A stretch of DNA of 64,000 nt from Aquirhabdus sp. (GTDB lineage Bacteria > Pseudomonadota > Gammaproteobacteria > Pseudomonadales > Moraxellaceae): the NCBI GenBank assembly GCA_030149815.1, contig JASLHI010000019.1:62001-126000 (forward strand), given 5' to 3'. Both the position numbers and the translations under genes were made by a program. Positions 35,068 to 44,544 of this stretch are shown one piece after another (position 1 is the stretch's first letter; each line of letters begins with the position of its first letter). The notes under the pieces are model-generated. The model was given only the letters and a program-made list of their open reading frames with translations. It ran no database searches and was not told the origin of the DNA.

Positions 35068-36345
35068 ATGTTTAACGATTATAACATTTCACCAAACATA
35101 CTTATTGGTCTGTCAGTTGCCTTCGGTATTGGCTTATTGATCGGGACTGAACGTGAGCGACACCAGCAACCGTCATCAGATCATGCGCTCGGTGTTAGAA
35201 CATTTACGATTGCCGCTTTAATTGGTGCTATGAGCACTTTAATGGCGGATCAACAAACCGCGCCGAACAATTTATTTTTACTCAGTGTTGTCCTTATCGT
35301 CATGGGTGGCTTAACTGCTTTATCTTATATCCGCACATCAAAAACCGACTCAGGTTTAACTACCGAAGCAACGCTCATTTTGACGGTACTCTTGGGTGGA
35401 TTTGCGATTCATGCGCCATTGCTCACAGCGTGTATCGCAATCATTACTACTGGACTACTCGCACTCAAAACCCAGCTTCATACATTTATTAAAGGCGTTT
35501 TATCAGAACAAGAACTCCATGACGCGATTATTTTTTTAGGGGTTGTTTGTATTGCCGTCCCTCTGGCGCCGAATCAAGCAATAGGGCCATTCAACGCCAT
35601 TAATCCTCATTCAATTGTGATGATTATGGTTGTCATGATGACGATTAATGCAATCGGTTATGTGGCGCAGCGTGTTATTGGTCTGCGTTATGGATTAGCA
35701 TTTGCTGGTTTTATTAGTGGCTTTATTTCAAGCACGGCTACGACATACACGATGGGACTTAAATCAAAACAAGAACCTGAGCTGTTTAATAGTGCTGTTG
35801 CAGGGGGAGTGTTATCAAACCTATCAACCTTGATTTTGCTGGCAGTTGTGTTGTTTGTCATTGAGCCGAGTATCTTATATCCGTTTATTGTTCCTTTAAT
35901 ATTTGGCTCAGTCGCCATTTGTATTTACGGCGCATACTATATTCGGAAAATTTCTCCAACATCTGCACTGCCCCACTCCAATAAAGACAGAGCATTTAAC
36001 TTATACCAAGCCTCATCTTTTGCTTTTTTGATGACTGTTGTGCTTTTTGTTTCTGCGGCGGTCAATGCTAAATTAGGTGAACAAGGCGTGATATTGAGTG
36101 CGCTTTTTACCGGGATATTTGATGCACACGCAACGGCGGCATCAATTGCATCTTTAGTGTCTTCTCACAAACTGACGGTGGTACAAGCGCTACTCCCGAT
36201 TATATTAGGAGTCAGTAGCAACACCATGACCAAAGTAGTTGTGTCATTTAAATCAGGTGGTTTAGCCTATGCCATCCGCATATCCTTAGGCTTGATGCTA
36301 ATGATTGCTTGTTGTTTTCTGACACTTATACCCTTCATCTTATAA
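35068..36345 (+). CDS. MgtC/SapB-domain plus DUF4010 membrane protein
   Basis: 425 aa with about 12 hydrophobic spans. The N-terminal ~130 residues are an MgtC/SapB module (LIGLSVAFGIGLLIGTERER and the LGVRTFTIAALIGA segment); the remainder is DUF4010, with GLAFAGFISGFISSTATTY and FDAHATAASIASL blocks. The fused form is widespread but its transport or regulatory role is unclear. A Thr/Ser-rich segment in the second half may line a pore (inference). It lies downstream of merR on the same strand, 111 bases away, and probably has its own promoter. Confidence 0.86.
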   Translation: MFNDYNISPNILIGLSVAFGIGLLIGTERERHQQPSSDHALGVRTFTIAALIGAMSTLMADQQTAPNNLFLLSVVLIVMGGLTALSYIRTSKTDSGLTTEATLILTVLLGGFAIHAPLLTACIAIITTGLLALKTQLHTFIKGVLSEQELHDAIIFLGVVCIAVPLAPNQAIGPFNAINPHSIVMIMVVMMTINAIGYVAQRVIGLRYGLAFAGFISGFISSTATTYTMGLKSKQEPELFNSAVAGGVLSNLSTLILLAVVLFVIEPSILYPFIVPLIFGSVAICIYGAYYIRKISPTSALPHSNKDRAFNLYQASSFAFLMTVVLFVSAAVNAKLGEQGVILSALFTGIFDAHATAASIASLVSSHKLTVVQALLPIILGVSSNTMTKVVVSFKSGGLAYAIRISLGLMLMIACCFLTLIPFIL

Positions 36346-36478
36346 ATGTCATCACGTTTTAGGACTTTATACATTCACCGTTTAGAGCCTTATTCATAAA
36401 GATACACATTCTCTTTTTTATTAAAATACGAATGCGATAAACTGCACTTATTCAACAAACACCCATTTCGAGTCCTTC

Positions 36479-37864
36479 ATGAGTAAAGTTAAGACCATTT
36501 ATATCTGCCAACACTGCGGAACCAACCATCCGAAATGGTCTGGTCAATGTAGTGATTGCGGAGAATGGAATTGCTTAGTTGAAGCCAAACCTGAACCAAC
36601 AACCAATCATCGTGCACGCAGTATGGGCAATAGTGGCGGTTACGCAGGGCAAGCCGCAACCGTCACGCGCCTCGATCAAATTACGGTGAGTCGTGAATCT
36701 CGTTTAACGACTGGAATCAGTGAGTTTGATCGCGTGCTGGGTGGCGGTGTCGTCAATGGCTCTGTTGTCTTGATTGGTGGTGACCCAGGGATTGGTAAGT
36801 CCACGATTTTGCTACAAACAGCGACTCACATGGCTCAAGGTGAAAAAGCCCTCTACGTCACAGGCGAAGAATCTTTATCACAAGTTGCCATGCGCGCCAA
36901 ACGTTTAGAGCTACCTACCGATCAACTGAAAGTCATGGCAGAAACTTCGGTGGAAACCATTTGCGCGACACTCAGTGCAGAAAAACCTGTCGTTGCTGTA
37001 CTCGATTCGATTCAAACGCTATTCACAGAAACACTGCAATCCGCACCAGGTGGCGTTTCTCAGATCCGAGAATCCGCCGCAATCCTCACGCGTTATGCAA
37101 AACAAACAGGCACTGCCTTATTTATCGTCGGTCATGTCACCAAAGAAGGCGCACTCGCTGGTCCTCGCGTACTCGAACACATGGTCGATTGCGTGTTGTA
37201 TTTTGAAGGCGAATCAGACTCACGTTTTCGCATGATTCGAGCAGTAAAAAATCGTTTTGGTGCAGTGAATGAACTCGGTGTGTTTGCCATGACTGATCGC
37301 GGGCTTCGGGAAGTTGCTAATCCATCAGCAATATTCTTAAGTCGTTACGATGAAGCGATTGCGGGCAGCATTGTCATGATTAGCCGCGAAGGTACTCGTC
37401 CGCTCTTGGTCGAAGTTCAGGCTTTAGTAGATGACACCCAAGGTTCGCCGCGTCGTGTGGCATTAGGCTTAGATCAAAACCGTCTGGCAATGCTCCTTGC
37501 GGTCATGCATCGTCACGGTGGTATTCATACCAATGGGCAAGATGTATTCGTCAATGTCGTCGGCGGGATCAAAGTCTTAGAAACCGGTTCAGACCTTGCT
37601 GTCTTACTCGCGGTTGCTTCCAGTATTAAAGGTAAAGCATTACCACAAGAACTCGTTGTTTTTGGTGAAGTCGGATTGTCTGGTGAAATTCGTCCTGTTC
37701 CAAACGGACAAGAGCGTCTGCGTGAAGCCGTCAAACACGGTTTCAAAAAAGCCATCGTGCCACGTGGTAATGCGCCAAGACAAGCGATTGAAGGCATGGA
37801 AATTATCAGCGTTGGACGACTACATGAAGCTTTCAGCGCAGCATTTGATTTAAGTAGTTCATAA
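36479..37864 (+). CDS. radA: DNA repair protein RadA
   Basis: 461 aa. Zinc finger at the N-terminus (CQHCGTNHPKWSGQCSDCG), RecA-like ATPase with Walker A GGDPGIGKST and the RadA-specific KNRFG motif (VKNRFGAVNELGVF), and a C-terminal Lon-protease-like domain without protease activity. Works with RecA in branch migration and processing of recombination intermediates; also needed for efficient natural transformation in several bacteria, which fits the presence of comEA. Strong terminator follows. Confidence 0.97.
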   Translation: MSKVKTIYICQHCGTNHPKWSGQCSDCGEWNCLVEAKPEPTTNHRARSMGNSGGYAGQAATVTRLDQITVSRESRLTTGISEFDRVLGGGVVNGSVVLIGGDPGIGKSTILLQTATHMAQGEKALYVTGEESLSQVAMRAKRLELPTDQLKVMAETSVETICATLSAEKPVVAVLDSIQTLFTETLQSAPGGVSQIRESAAILTRYAKQTGTALFIVGHVTKEGALAGPRVLEHMVDCVLYFEGESDSRFRMIRAVKNRFGAVNELGVFAMTDRGLREVANPSAIFLSRYDEAIAGSIVMISREGTRPLLVEVQALVDDTQGSPRRVALGLDQNRLAMLLAVMHRHGGIHTNGQDVFVNVVGGIKVLETGSDLAVLLAVASSIKGKALPQELVVFGEVGLSGEIRPVPNGQERLREAVKHGFKKAIVPRGNAPRQAIEGMEIISVGRLHEAFSAAFDLSSS

Positions 37865-37879
37865 AGCAAGACAAAAACC

Positions 37880-37923
37880 AAGATAAAGCCCACGAAGAAT
37901 TACGGCTTTCTGGGCTTTATCTT
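37880..37923 (+). terminator. hairpin terminator after radA
   Basis: AAGATAAAGCCCA (37880-37892) pairs perfectly with TGGGCTTTATCTT (37911-37923) around an 18-base loop. The 13-bp stem is strong but the T-run is interrupted. Confidence 0.65.
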
Positions 37924-38011
37924 CTAATTTTCAATAGGCATTCGCCAAATTCACACTAATCATAACCACATCACAACGATACTTTTATAGTTCTGTGATA
38001 GTTTGTGTTGC

Positions 38012-38037
38012 GTGTGATTTTGTTATTTGAATCACAC
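38012..38037. promoter_or_regulatory. palindrome upstream of the Tim44-like gene
   Basis: GTGTGATT and AATCACAC face each other across 10 bases, 125 bases before the Tim44-like gene. Possible operator; the spacing is wrong for a CRP/Vfr site. Confidence 0.35.
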
Positions 38038-38161
38038 TTTACACTTTGAAATGATTCGACTCTTGATAACAGGTATGACGTACCCATCATCTAAGAGCAA
38101 CATCAGTGTTTTAATTTAAAAAGTAACTGTTTTATCTCAAATTGCATCACTTTTTAGGAAA

Positions 38162-39175
38162 ATGATGAACATGAAATCAAGTACGCGCACCGCCATTTCT
38201 TCACTGATTATGGCAACGCTTATTTTGTCACCTTTGGCAGAAGCTAAACGTATAGGCGGTGGTAGCAGTCACGGAATGAGCCGTTCGAGTTCAAGCTCTT
38301 ATGGTCATTCAAACTATGGTAGTTCAAACAATTACAACAGTACACCTGTGCGCCCATACACGCCAGCTCCACAACAAGCGCCACAAAAAAGTGGACCAGG
38401 ATGGGGGGGCGTTGCAGCAGGGGTTGCAGCAGGTGCAGTTGGCGCAACACTATTAAGCCACGCAGGCTCAGCAAATGCCAACACACAACAACCAACAGCC
38501 GCTCAACAAGAAAACGGCTCTGGCACATGGAATCAACAAGCTACCCAGCAACCACAGAAAAGTGGTTTCTCTTGGTTCTGGCTCATCATTTTGGCGGGTG
38601 TAGGCTATTTTATTTATCGTCGTTTTGCGGCGAAGAAAAATACATTAGCAACGAGCAACGCAGCACCTAGTCCATTTGGTTTTGGTAATAGCAACACACA
38701 ACCTTCAGGTAGCAATACCAATATTTTTGGTCAACCTGTTGGTGGTGGTTCGAGTGCACCTAATGCAAGTTTTGGTTCAGCTTCTCCCTTTACAAGTAAT
38801 GGTCAAACTCTGCCAGATGGCACTGAGAATGCTGCATTCCTTCGTCAAGCACGCGCAACCTTCTTGCACATGCAAACCATGAATAGTGCGAGTAATCTGG
38901 ACGAATTACGTCGTTACTTTACACCTGACATGTTCAATGCGATTCAGTCAGACATTGCTAACAACCACGACACAGCTGAGTTTCCAACGCTGAATGCTCA
39001 AATTGTCGATAGCGCACAAGAAAATGGTCAGTATGTCACCAGCGTTTTGTATAGCGGAACAGTCAGTGAAGATCTGAACTCGGCACCAGTACCGTTCAGC
39101 GAGACATGGCATTTTGTACAACCCATTGGCAGTACAGATCGTAAATGGCTGGTTGCTGGTATTCAACAAGGGTAA
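38162..39175 (+). CDS. Tim44-like domain protein
   Basis: 337 aa. Signal-like N-terminus ending LAEAK, a Ser/Gly/Tyr/Asn-rich low-complexity segment with SSSSSYGHSNYGSSNNY, a glycine/alanine-rich helix, one transmembrane span (SWFWLIILAGVGYFIYRRF) and, after a second Ser/Gly/Asn-rich linker, a C-terminal Tim44/mL45-like domain (about residues 230-337, starting AAFLRQARATFLHMQTMN). Bacterial Tim44-like proteins are inner-membrane proteins of unclear job. AGGAAA lies before ATG ATG AAC ATG, so three starts are possible. Single transcription unit. Confidence 0.85.
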   Translation: MMNMKSSTRTAISSLIMATLILSPLAEAKRIGGGSSHGMSRSSSSSYGHSNYGSSNNYNSTPVRPYTPAPQQAPQKSGPGWGGVAAGVAAGAVGATLLSHAGSANANTQQPTAAQQENGSGTWNQQATQQPQKSGFSWFWLIILAGVGYFIYRRFAAKKNTLATSNAAPSPFGFGNSNTQPSGSNTNIFGQPVGGGSSAPNASFGSASPFTSNGQTLPDGTENAAFLRQARATFLHMQTMNSASNLDELRRYFTPDMFNAIQSDIANNHDTAEFPTLNAQIVDSAQENGQYVTSVLYSGTVSEDLNSAPVPFSETWHFVQPIGSTDRKWLVAGIQQG

Positions 39176-39222
39176 TTCGGCACTGAACGATTTTATCGTA
39201 TAAATCAGACCGTTTTTCCAAG

Positions 39223-39261
39223 AGCCTTCGTCGGGATTTTTCTAGACGAAGGCTTTTTTTA
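39223..39261 (+). terminator. rho-independent terminator after Tim44-like gene
   Basis: AGCCTTCGTC (39223-39232) pairs perfectly with GACGAAGGCT (39245-39254), followed by a run of T. Confidence 0.9.
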
Positions 39262-39306
39262 TTTCTATATAACCTTAAAAATAGATCATTGAGCCTGCAG
39301 TTATTT

Positions 39307-39365
39307 AGCTTGTCGAAATATCGAAATGATCGGCATTTGATTAAGGATATGTACTTCGACAAGCT
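39307..39365. repeat. intergenic palindromic repeat, copy B
   Basis: Perfect 11-bp inverted arms AGCTTGTCGAA (39307-39317) and TTCGACAAGCT (39355-39365) across 37 bases. Upstream flank ATTT is shared with copy A at 4294. Confidence 0.75.
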
Positions 39366-39550
39366 CAATAAACTCATGCTAGTTGAAAATTCCAGTGATC
39401 TTCACGCTTGAAAACATCACATCCAGCCCCATTTTATAACCATCTCAAATTTTGTCTTGTCTACAAATTTTACGAATTTTTGCATGATGCAATTTCAGTG
39501 AAATCAAAAGATAAGACGTTTACGTCAACTGTAATATAAGAGGTCAATCA

Positions 39551-41467
39551 ATGACAGCTACAACTGAAAAACCAAATAGCAAAAGCTACAGCTTCCAAGC
39601 CGAAGTCGCACAACTGCTTCACTTAGTGACACACTCATTGTATTCCAACCCAGAAATTTTCTTGCGCGAACTCGTGTCGAACGCATCTGACGCTTGTGAC
39701 AAATTACGCTTTGAAGGCATTAACAACGCCGCGCTTTTTGAAGATGCGCCTAACCTCTCCGTTCGCGTTGGATTTGATAAAGATGCAAAGACGATTACGA
39801 TCACTGATAACGGTATTGGTTTAAGTCAACAAGAAGCCATCGATAACTTAGGAACGATTGCAAAATCAGGTACACGTGATTTCGTCAGCAAACTCAGCGG
39901 TGACCAAAAATCTGACGCACAACTGATTGGTCAGTTTGGTGTGGGTTTTTATTCTGGCTTTATCGTTGCCGATAAAATCACCGTTGAATCACGTCGTGCA
40001 GGTTTACCAACAAGCGAAGGCGTACGCTGGGTGAGCGGCGGAACTGGTGATTTCGAAGTCGAAACCATTGAACGTGCAGCACGCGGAACCAGCATCATCC
40101 TTCACTTACGCGACGATTCATTAGACTATCTTAACGGCTGGAAACTGAAGAATATTATCAATAAATATTCTGATCACATCAGCCTGCCAATTCTGATGCA
40201 AAAAGAAATCTGGCAAGAAGGTAAAGAAGAAGGCGACGCAGGTCAAATGGTCATGACCGACGAATGGGAAACCATTAACTCAGCCAGCGCACTGTGGTCA
40301 CGCAACAAAAAAGACATTACCGAAGAACAATACATTGAGTTTTACAAACAACTCAGCCGCGATCAAGAAGCGCCTCTCAGTTGGAGTCACAACCGAGTTG
40401 AAGGCAGCACTGAATATACTCAACTGCTTTATGTCCCAGCAAAAGCGTCACATGATCTGTTTACTCGTGAAGCCAAAGCAGGCATCAAATTGTATGTCAA
40501 ACGCGTGTTTATCATGGACGAAGCTGAAAGCTTGATGCCAATGTATTTGCGTTTTATCAAAGGCGTGATCGACAGCGCTGATTTGCCACTCAACGTCAGC
40601 CGTGAATTGTTGCAAGAAAGTCGCGATGTAAAAGCGATTCGTGAAGGTAACACTCGCCGCGTCCTCAGCATGCTCGAAAGCCTGTCTTCAAGCACTGAAG
40701 CTGCAGATCAAGAAAAATACACCAAGTTCTATACAGAGTTTGGCGCAGTCATCAAAGAGGGCTTGGGCGAAGACTTTGCCAATAAAGACAAGATTGCTAA
40801 ATTACTTCGCTTCGCTTCAACAACGAGCGATACCGTCAGCGTATCGTTTGCTGACTACAAAGCACGTATGAAGCCTGAGCAAGATGCGATTTACTACATT
40901 ACTGCCGAAACCCTAGCCGCGGCTAAAAACAGCCCACAACTTGAACTGTTTAAGAAGAAAGGCATCGAAGTATTGCTCATGACTGATCGTGTCGATGAGT
41001 GGGCGCTGAACTTCTTGCATGATTTTGATGGCACATCACTGCAAAGTGTCGCAAAAGGTGCTGTTGATCTTGGCAAGTTACAAGATGAAGACGAGAAAAA
41101 AGCAGCTGAACAAGCGGCTGAAACATTCAAGCCTTTGCTAGAAAAACTGACTGAAACATTGAAAGACAAAGCCAAGGAAGTACGCGTCACGACTCGTTTG
41201 GTGGATAGTCCTGCGTGTTTGGTGGGTGCAGATGGTGATATGTCCAGTCAACTTGCGCGTATGCTCAAGCAAATGGGACAACAAGCACCAGAGATCAAAC
41301 CAATTCTGGAAATCAATCCAGAGCATGCGTTGGTGAAGAAACTCGAAGGCACAACTCACTTCGATGATCTCGCGCATATCATTTTCGATCAAGCGTTGCT
41401 TGCAGAAGGTGGATTACCAGAAGATCCAGCTGCGTATGTAAAACGTGTGAGTGCGCTGCTCATCTAA
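39551..41467 (+). CDS. htpG: molecular chaperone HtpG (Hsp90)
   Basis: 638 aa. GHKL ATPase at the N-terminus (FLRELVSNASDACDKLRFE, DNGIGL, GQFGVGFYSGF), middle domain with LPLNVSRELLQ, and C-terminal dimerisation domain. ATP-dependent folding and remodelling of client proteins. AGAGGTC precedes the ATG. Flanked by terminators on both sides, so monocistronic. Confidence 0.98.
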   Translation: MTATTEKPNSKSYSFQAEVAQLLHLVTHSLYSNPEIFLRELVSNASDACDKLRFEGINNAALFEDAPNLSVRVGFDKDAKTITITDNGIGLSQQEAIDNLGTIAKSGTRDFVSKLSGDQKSDAQLIGQFGVGFYSGFIVADKITVESRRAGLPTSEGVRWVSGGTGDFEVETIERAARGTSIILHLRDDSLDYLNGWKLKNIINKYSDHISLPILMQKEIWQEGKEEGDAGQMVMTDEWETINSASALWSRNKKDITEEQYIEFYKQLSRDQEAPLSWSHNRVEGSTEYTQLLYVPAKASHDLFTREAKAGIKLYVKRVFIMDEAESLMPMYLRFIKGVIDSADLPLNVSRELLQESRDVKAIREGNTRRVLSMLESLSSSTEAADQEKYTKFYTEFGAVIKEGLGEDFANKDKIAKLLRFASTTSDTVSVSFADYKARMKPEQDAIYYITAETLAAAKNSPQLELFKKKGIEVLLMTDRVDEWALNFLHDFDGTSLQSVAKGAVDLGKLQDEDEKKAAEQAAETFKPLLEKLTETLKDKAKEVRVTTRLVDSPACLVGADGDMSSQLARMLKQMGQQAPEIKPILEINPEHALVKKLEGTTHFDDLAHIIFDQALLAEGGLPEDPAAYVKRVSALLI

Positions 41468-41487
41468 TCAGAAGTTAACGAAAGATG

Positions 41488-41527
41488 AGCCTTTCCAGAG
41501 TTTGATGACTTTGGGAAGGCTTTTTTA
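41488..41527 (+). terminator. rho-independent terminator after htpG
   Basis: AGCCTTTCC and GGGAAGGCT pair (one mismatch-tolerant base) and are followed by six T. It ends just before the convergent DUF1963 gene stop. Confidence 0.85.
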
Positions 41528-41529
41528 CA

Positions 41530-42285
41530 TCAACAACAATCCCAATAAAAATACGCTTTCTCAAATCGTTTATTGATTAAGTCATCCTGATTGATGAATA
41601 AATGCGCAACGCCACAATCACCAAACATGATTTGATCATCAGTATCTATTTGCATCAATAACACATCATTTTTCTTTTTTTCATCGTAATCTCTTATGTC
41701 CGACTGCGTAAAATAAGCATAACCACCAATTTTGTGTCCACACGCATCAAAGAACTGATCTAACTCATCCTGTTGCTGCTTTTTAAGTGTCTCGTGAAAA
41801 TCCCAGTAATCTAACCCATTAAAGTTAAAATTAAATCTGAAATCATCATTACCGCCGTATTCTGTGTTTGATGAAAAAGATAATTCATGCTCACAATTAA
41901 TCGGTGATTCTGAATATAAGTTCTCTGTTAAAAAATCAAAATTTGTTTGTTCTGCTTGTATAGTTTCATGGAATATAACTCGATAATCATCCATATCCCA
42001 CCAATCACTTCCTGAAACAAAAAGCTGCAAAATGCCATTCGAAGGATAGTTCGGTAACGCTGGAACCTCAGAAAAATTGATTTGAGAAAGCATGATCATT
42101 GGATGACCTGCTTTACTTTTCGGGTATTCAAAACTCAAAGGTAAATAAGGTTTTCCTAGAAACTTACTGGATGTAATACTTAGCTTTTTTCCATCTTGAA
42201 TCGGTCTAGCAATTATCTTTACCGAATCTAATTTATAGCTTTTTAAATTTGATTCAAATTCCTTAAGAATTTCAGGAAATATCAT
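41530..42285 (-). CDS. DUF1963 (YwqG-like) protein
   Basis: 251 aa from ATG 42285, which has AAAGGAACC nine bases upstream; a longer reading adds nine residues without a ribosome site. YwqG-type pattern: FLGKPYLP, MLSQINFSEVP, GILQLFV, a long central acidic/aromatic region, and the C-terminal VLLMQIDTDDQIMFGDCGVAH segment ending YFYWDCC. Cytoplasmic; the family is of unknown function, sometimes linked to toxin-immunity islands, but nothing of that kind is next to it here. AT-rich compared with htpG. Confidence 0.82.
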   Translation of the reverse strand: MIFPEILKEFESNLKSYKLDSVKIIARPIQDGKKLSITSSKFLGKPYLPLSFEYPKSKAGHPMIMLSQINFSEVPALPNYPSNGILQLFVSGSDWWDMDDYRVIFHETIQAEQTNFDFLTENLYSESPINCEHELSFSSNTEYGGNDDFRFNFNFNGLDYWDFHETLKKQQQDELDQFFDACGHKIGGYAYFTQSDIRDYDEKKKNDVLLMQIDTDDQIMFGDCGVAHLFINQDDLINKRFEKAYFYWDCC

Positions 42286-42426
42286 TATTGGTTCCTTTAT
42301 ATTTAATAACACATTTCAGCTTTATAGTATTACCCAGCCTTTAACGAAACTCCATAACAACCATATAGACTTCCCATATAACGCGGCACATAATCGAGCC
42401 ACCTTCACTACGCTTTCAAGGAAAGA

Positions 42427-42711
42427 ATGATGAAAAGAAGTCTCTTGAGTTTAGTTGTTGCAAGTAGCGTACTCTTTGCTGGACAGAGCGCAAATGCGAT
42501 TGGCTGTCTGACTGGCGGTGCAGCGGGTGCAGTCGCTGGACACTATGCACATCACCATGCTGTCGTTGGCGCAATCGGTGGTTGTATTGCAGGTCATGAA
42601 CTTGCTAAACACAATAAAGCCAAAGCCGCTGCAGCTGCAAAAGCTCAACACGATGCTGCTATGGCTCCTCCTGCAGCCGCTCCTGCTCAAGCCGCACCAC
42701 CCGCTCAATAA
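42427..42711 (+). CDS. small exported glycine-zipper protein
   Basis: 94 aa, AAGGAAAG before two consecutive ATGs. Signal peptide (to QSANA), then a glycine-zipper hairpin GGAAGAVAGHYAHHH / VVGAIGGCIAGHE able to insert into membrane, then a Lys/Ala helix and an Ala/Pro-rich tail. Two cysteines (one in IGCLTGG, one in GGCIAGH) flank the zipper. Family seen as uncharacterised glycine-zipper periplasmic proteins; function unknown. Strong terminator follows. Confidence 0.8.
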   Translation: MMKRSLLSLVVASSVLFAGQSANAIGCLTGGAAGAVAGHYAHHHAVVGAIGGCIAGHELAKHNKAKAAAAAKAQHDAAMAPPAAAPAQAAPPAQ

Positions 42712-42722
42712 TTTATATTGAT

Positions 42723-42759
42723 AAAAAAGGGTTTTATGAATGTCATAAAACCCTTTTTT
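42723..42759 (+). terminator. bidirectional terminator between glycine-zipper gene and gloA
   Basis: AAAAAAGGGTTTTATGA pairs with TCATAAAACCCTTTTTT, a perfect 17-bp stem with a 3-base loop. Serves both convergent genes. Confidence 0.93.
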
Positions 42760-42775
42760 TAAATCTACACTGTTA

Positions 42776-43159
42776 TTAATCCCGCTCAATCAACTCGATC
42801 TTATAACCATCTGGATCTTCGACAAAGGCTATCACAGTATTACCATGTTTCATTGGCCCTGCTTCACGAACCACACGTCCGCCTCTCGCTCGAATATCAT
42901 CACACGCAGCATACGCGTTCGGCACTGCCAGCGCGATATGACCATATCCTGCGCCAATGTCGTAACTTGTCGTATCCCAGTTATGCGTCAGCTCCAGAAC
43001 AGTATTCTTATCTTCTGTACCATAGCCAAGAAACGCTAAGGTAAATCGACCTTCTGGGTAATCATTTTGACGCAATAAACTCATTCCCAGCACTTCAGTA
43101 TAGAACTCAATTGATCGCTTCAAGTCGCCGACTCGAAGCATTACATGTAACAATCTCAT
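42776..43159 (-). CDS. gloA: lactoylglutathione lyase (glyoxalase I)
   Basis: 127 aa. Converts the methylglyoxal-glutathione hemithioacetal to S-lactoylglutathione. Metal ligands by position: His5 (MRLLHVML), Glu in TVLELTHNW, His in GYGHIALAV and Glu in YKIELIERD, matching the nickel enzyme of E. coli; GRFTLAFLGYG and FVEDPDGY are conserved. The ATG overlaps the end of the ampG-like gene by four bases (ATGA), so the two are coupled. Confidence 0.95.
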   Translation of the reverse strand: MRLLHVMLRVGDLKRSIEFYTEVLGMSLLRQNDYPEGRFTLAFLGYGTEDKNTVLELTHNWDTTSYDIGAGYGHIALAVPNAYAACDDIRARGGRVVREAGPMKHGNTVIAFVEDPDGYKIELIERD

Positions 43160-44433
43160 TTCGCCTCTCCTTTTTCATGCCACGGCGCAACCCACGGCAA
43201 CATCAACATCCCCGGTAATGCGAGCAATGTACACAACCAAAAGAACCCCGTATAACCACCCATAAAATCAACCATATAACCTGCATAACTATTGACGACC
43301 GTTCTTGGCAACGAAGCCAATGATGTGAGCAATGCCAACTGGAATGCGGTATATGCAGGATTAGTACTCATCGCAATAAACGCGACAAATGCCGCTGTTC
43401 CAAGCCCAACTGCAAACGCTTCCGCACCAACCACACCACCGAGCGCAAACAAGTTATGATCTGTTTGCATGGATAACCAAGCAAACAATGGAATCACCAG
43501 CATTTGCGCCACGCCAAAAATCCATAAAGCACGATGAATCGACATTTTTAACATCGCAAAACCACCAACAAATCCACCAATCAATCCGCCCCACAGCACA
43601 GCAACTTTTGCAATTGCTCCGATTTGAGTTTTGGTATATCCCATGTCGAGATAAAATTTGGTTGCCAATGAAGTCGCCAGTGAATCACCGAGCTTGTAAA
43701 AGAAAATAAAAGCAATCAGCGCAATACCCGCTTTGACCCCTTTACGATTAAAAAACTCTTCTAAAGGTTCAATAAAAGCCGCAGCCAATGTGCGTGGTGG
43801 AATCTGACGTAATTGTGGTTCACGCACGACGACCGCCAAAATCGCACAAGGCAGCATAAATAACGCCACAATCCAGAACACCACATCCCACGGTAAGCGA
43901 TCAGCCAAAATAAACGCTAAACTTCCCGGTACCAGTCCAGCCAATTTATAGGCATTGACATGAATGGTATTCCCTAAACCCAGCTCATTATCTGGCAAAA
44001 TCTCACGACGATATGCATCAATCACAATATCCAGCGATGCACTCAAAAAACTAATCACAATGCCAATCAAGCTAATCAAAGGCAACTGGTTATCTGGTCG
44101 TAATGTGCCCAGCATACCCAATGCGATTAGCAGCAAAACTGGTAAAATAACCAACCATGTCCGACGACGCCCATATTGTCTAAACTGAAAAAAGTCGAGG
44201 AAAGGTGCCCAAACTGGTTTAAATACATACGGGATTTGCAACAACGTCAGCAACCCGATAGTCTTGATATCCAAATGATAGGCATCCACCCACGCTGGAA
44301 TCAGATTCAAAAAGACAAATAAAGGCAATCCTGACGAAAAACCAATCACCGTACAAATCAGAACTCTTTTCCAGAAACCTGCTTGTGAAGAATTGTTTGA
44401 AGAATGTTCTGCCGAAACGTGCTGACTCGCCAT
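43156..44433 (-). CDS. ampG: AmpG-like muropeptide MFS permease
   Basis: 425 aa from ATG 44433 (an upstream TTG adds three residues and is unlikely). Twelve hydrophobic spans with AmpG-type motifs: GFSSGLPLFVFLNLIPAW, IPYVFKPVWAPFLD, ISFLSASLDIVIDAYR and LADRLPWDVVFW. AmpG brings GlcNAc-anhydroMurNAc peptides from periplasm to cytoplasm for recycling and, in AmpR systems, for beta-lactamase induction. No ampR or ampC is seen here; the beta-lactamase in this window (58384) is class A and has no adjacent regulator. Confidence 0.88.
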   Translation of the reverse strand: MASQHVSAEHSSNNSSQAGFWKRVLICTVIGFSSGLPLFVFLNLIPAWVDAYHLDIKTIGLLTLLQIPYVFKPVWAPFLDFFQFRQYGRRRTWLVILPVLLLIALGMLGTLRPDNQLPLISLIGIVISFLSASLDIVIDAYRREILPDNELGLGNTIHVNAYKLAGLVPGSLAFILADRLPWDVVFWIVALFMLPCAILAVVVREPQLRQIPPRTLAAAFIEPLEEFFNRKGVKAGIALIAFIFFYKLGDSLATSLATKFYLDMGYTKTQIGAIAKVAVLWGGLIGGFVGGFAMLKMSIHRALWIFGVAQMLVIPLFAWLSMQTDHNLFALGGVVGAEAFAVGLGTAAFVAFIAMSTNPAYTAFQLALLTSLASLPRTVVNSYAGYMVDFMGGYTGFFWLCTLLALPGMLMLPWVAPWHEKGEAK

Positions 44434-44544
44434 TATGTACAACCGCTGTTTTCATAAAATGCGACAAGAGTAGCGGGATCAAATTGTTTTTGCCAGAATA
44501 GTTGTGCAATGTTTTATTGAGACAAATTTTTGGAGCACGACAGA

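Larger units (their letters stand above)
39176..39550. other. 375-bp intergenic region before htpG
   Basis: No gene seen. It contains the terminator at 39223-39261, palindromic repeat copy B at 39307-39365, and an AT-rich leader of htpG. I see no clear sigma-32 promoter (CTTGAAA-type -35); CGCTTGAAAA at 39405 is a partial match. Confidence 0.5.

Noticed and set aside
38012..38037. CRP/Vfr site upstream of the Tim44-like gene
   Set aside because: The half-sites TGTGA and TCACA are 14 bases apart instead of 6.
42451..42789. 112-aa ORF antisense to the glycine-zipper gene
   Set aside because: Runs through a strong terminator and overlaps two real genes; composition is that of a shadow frame.
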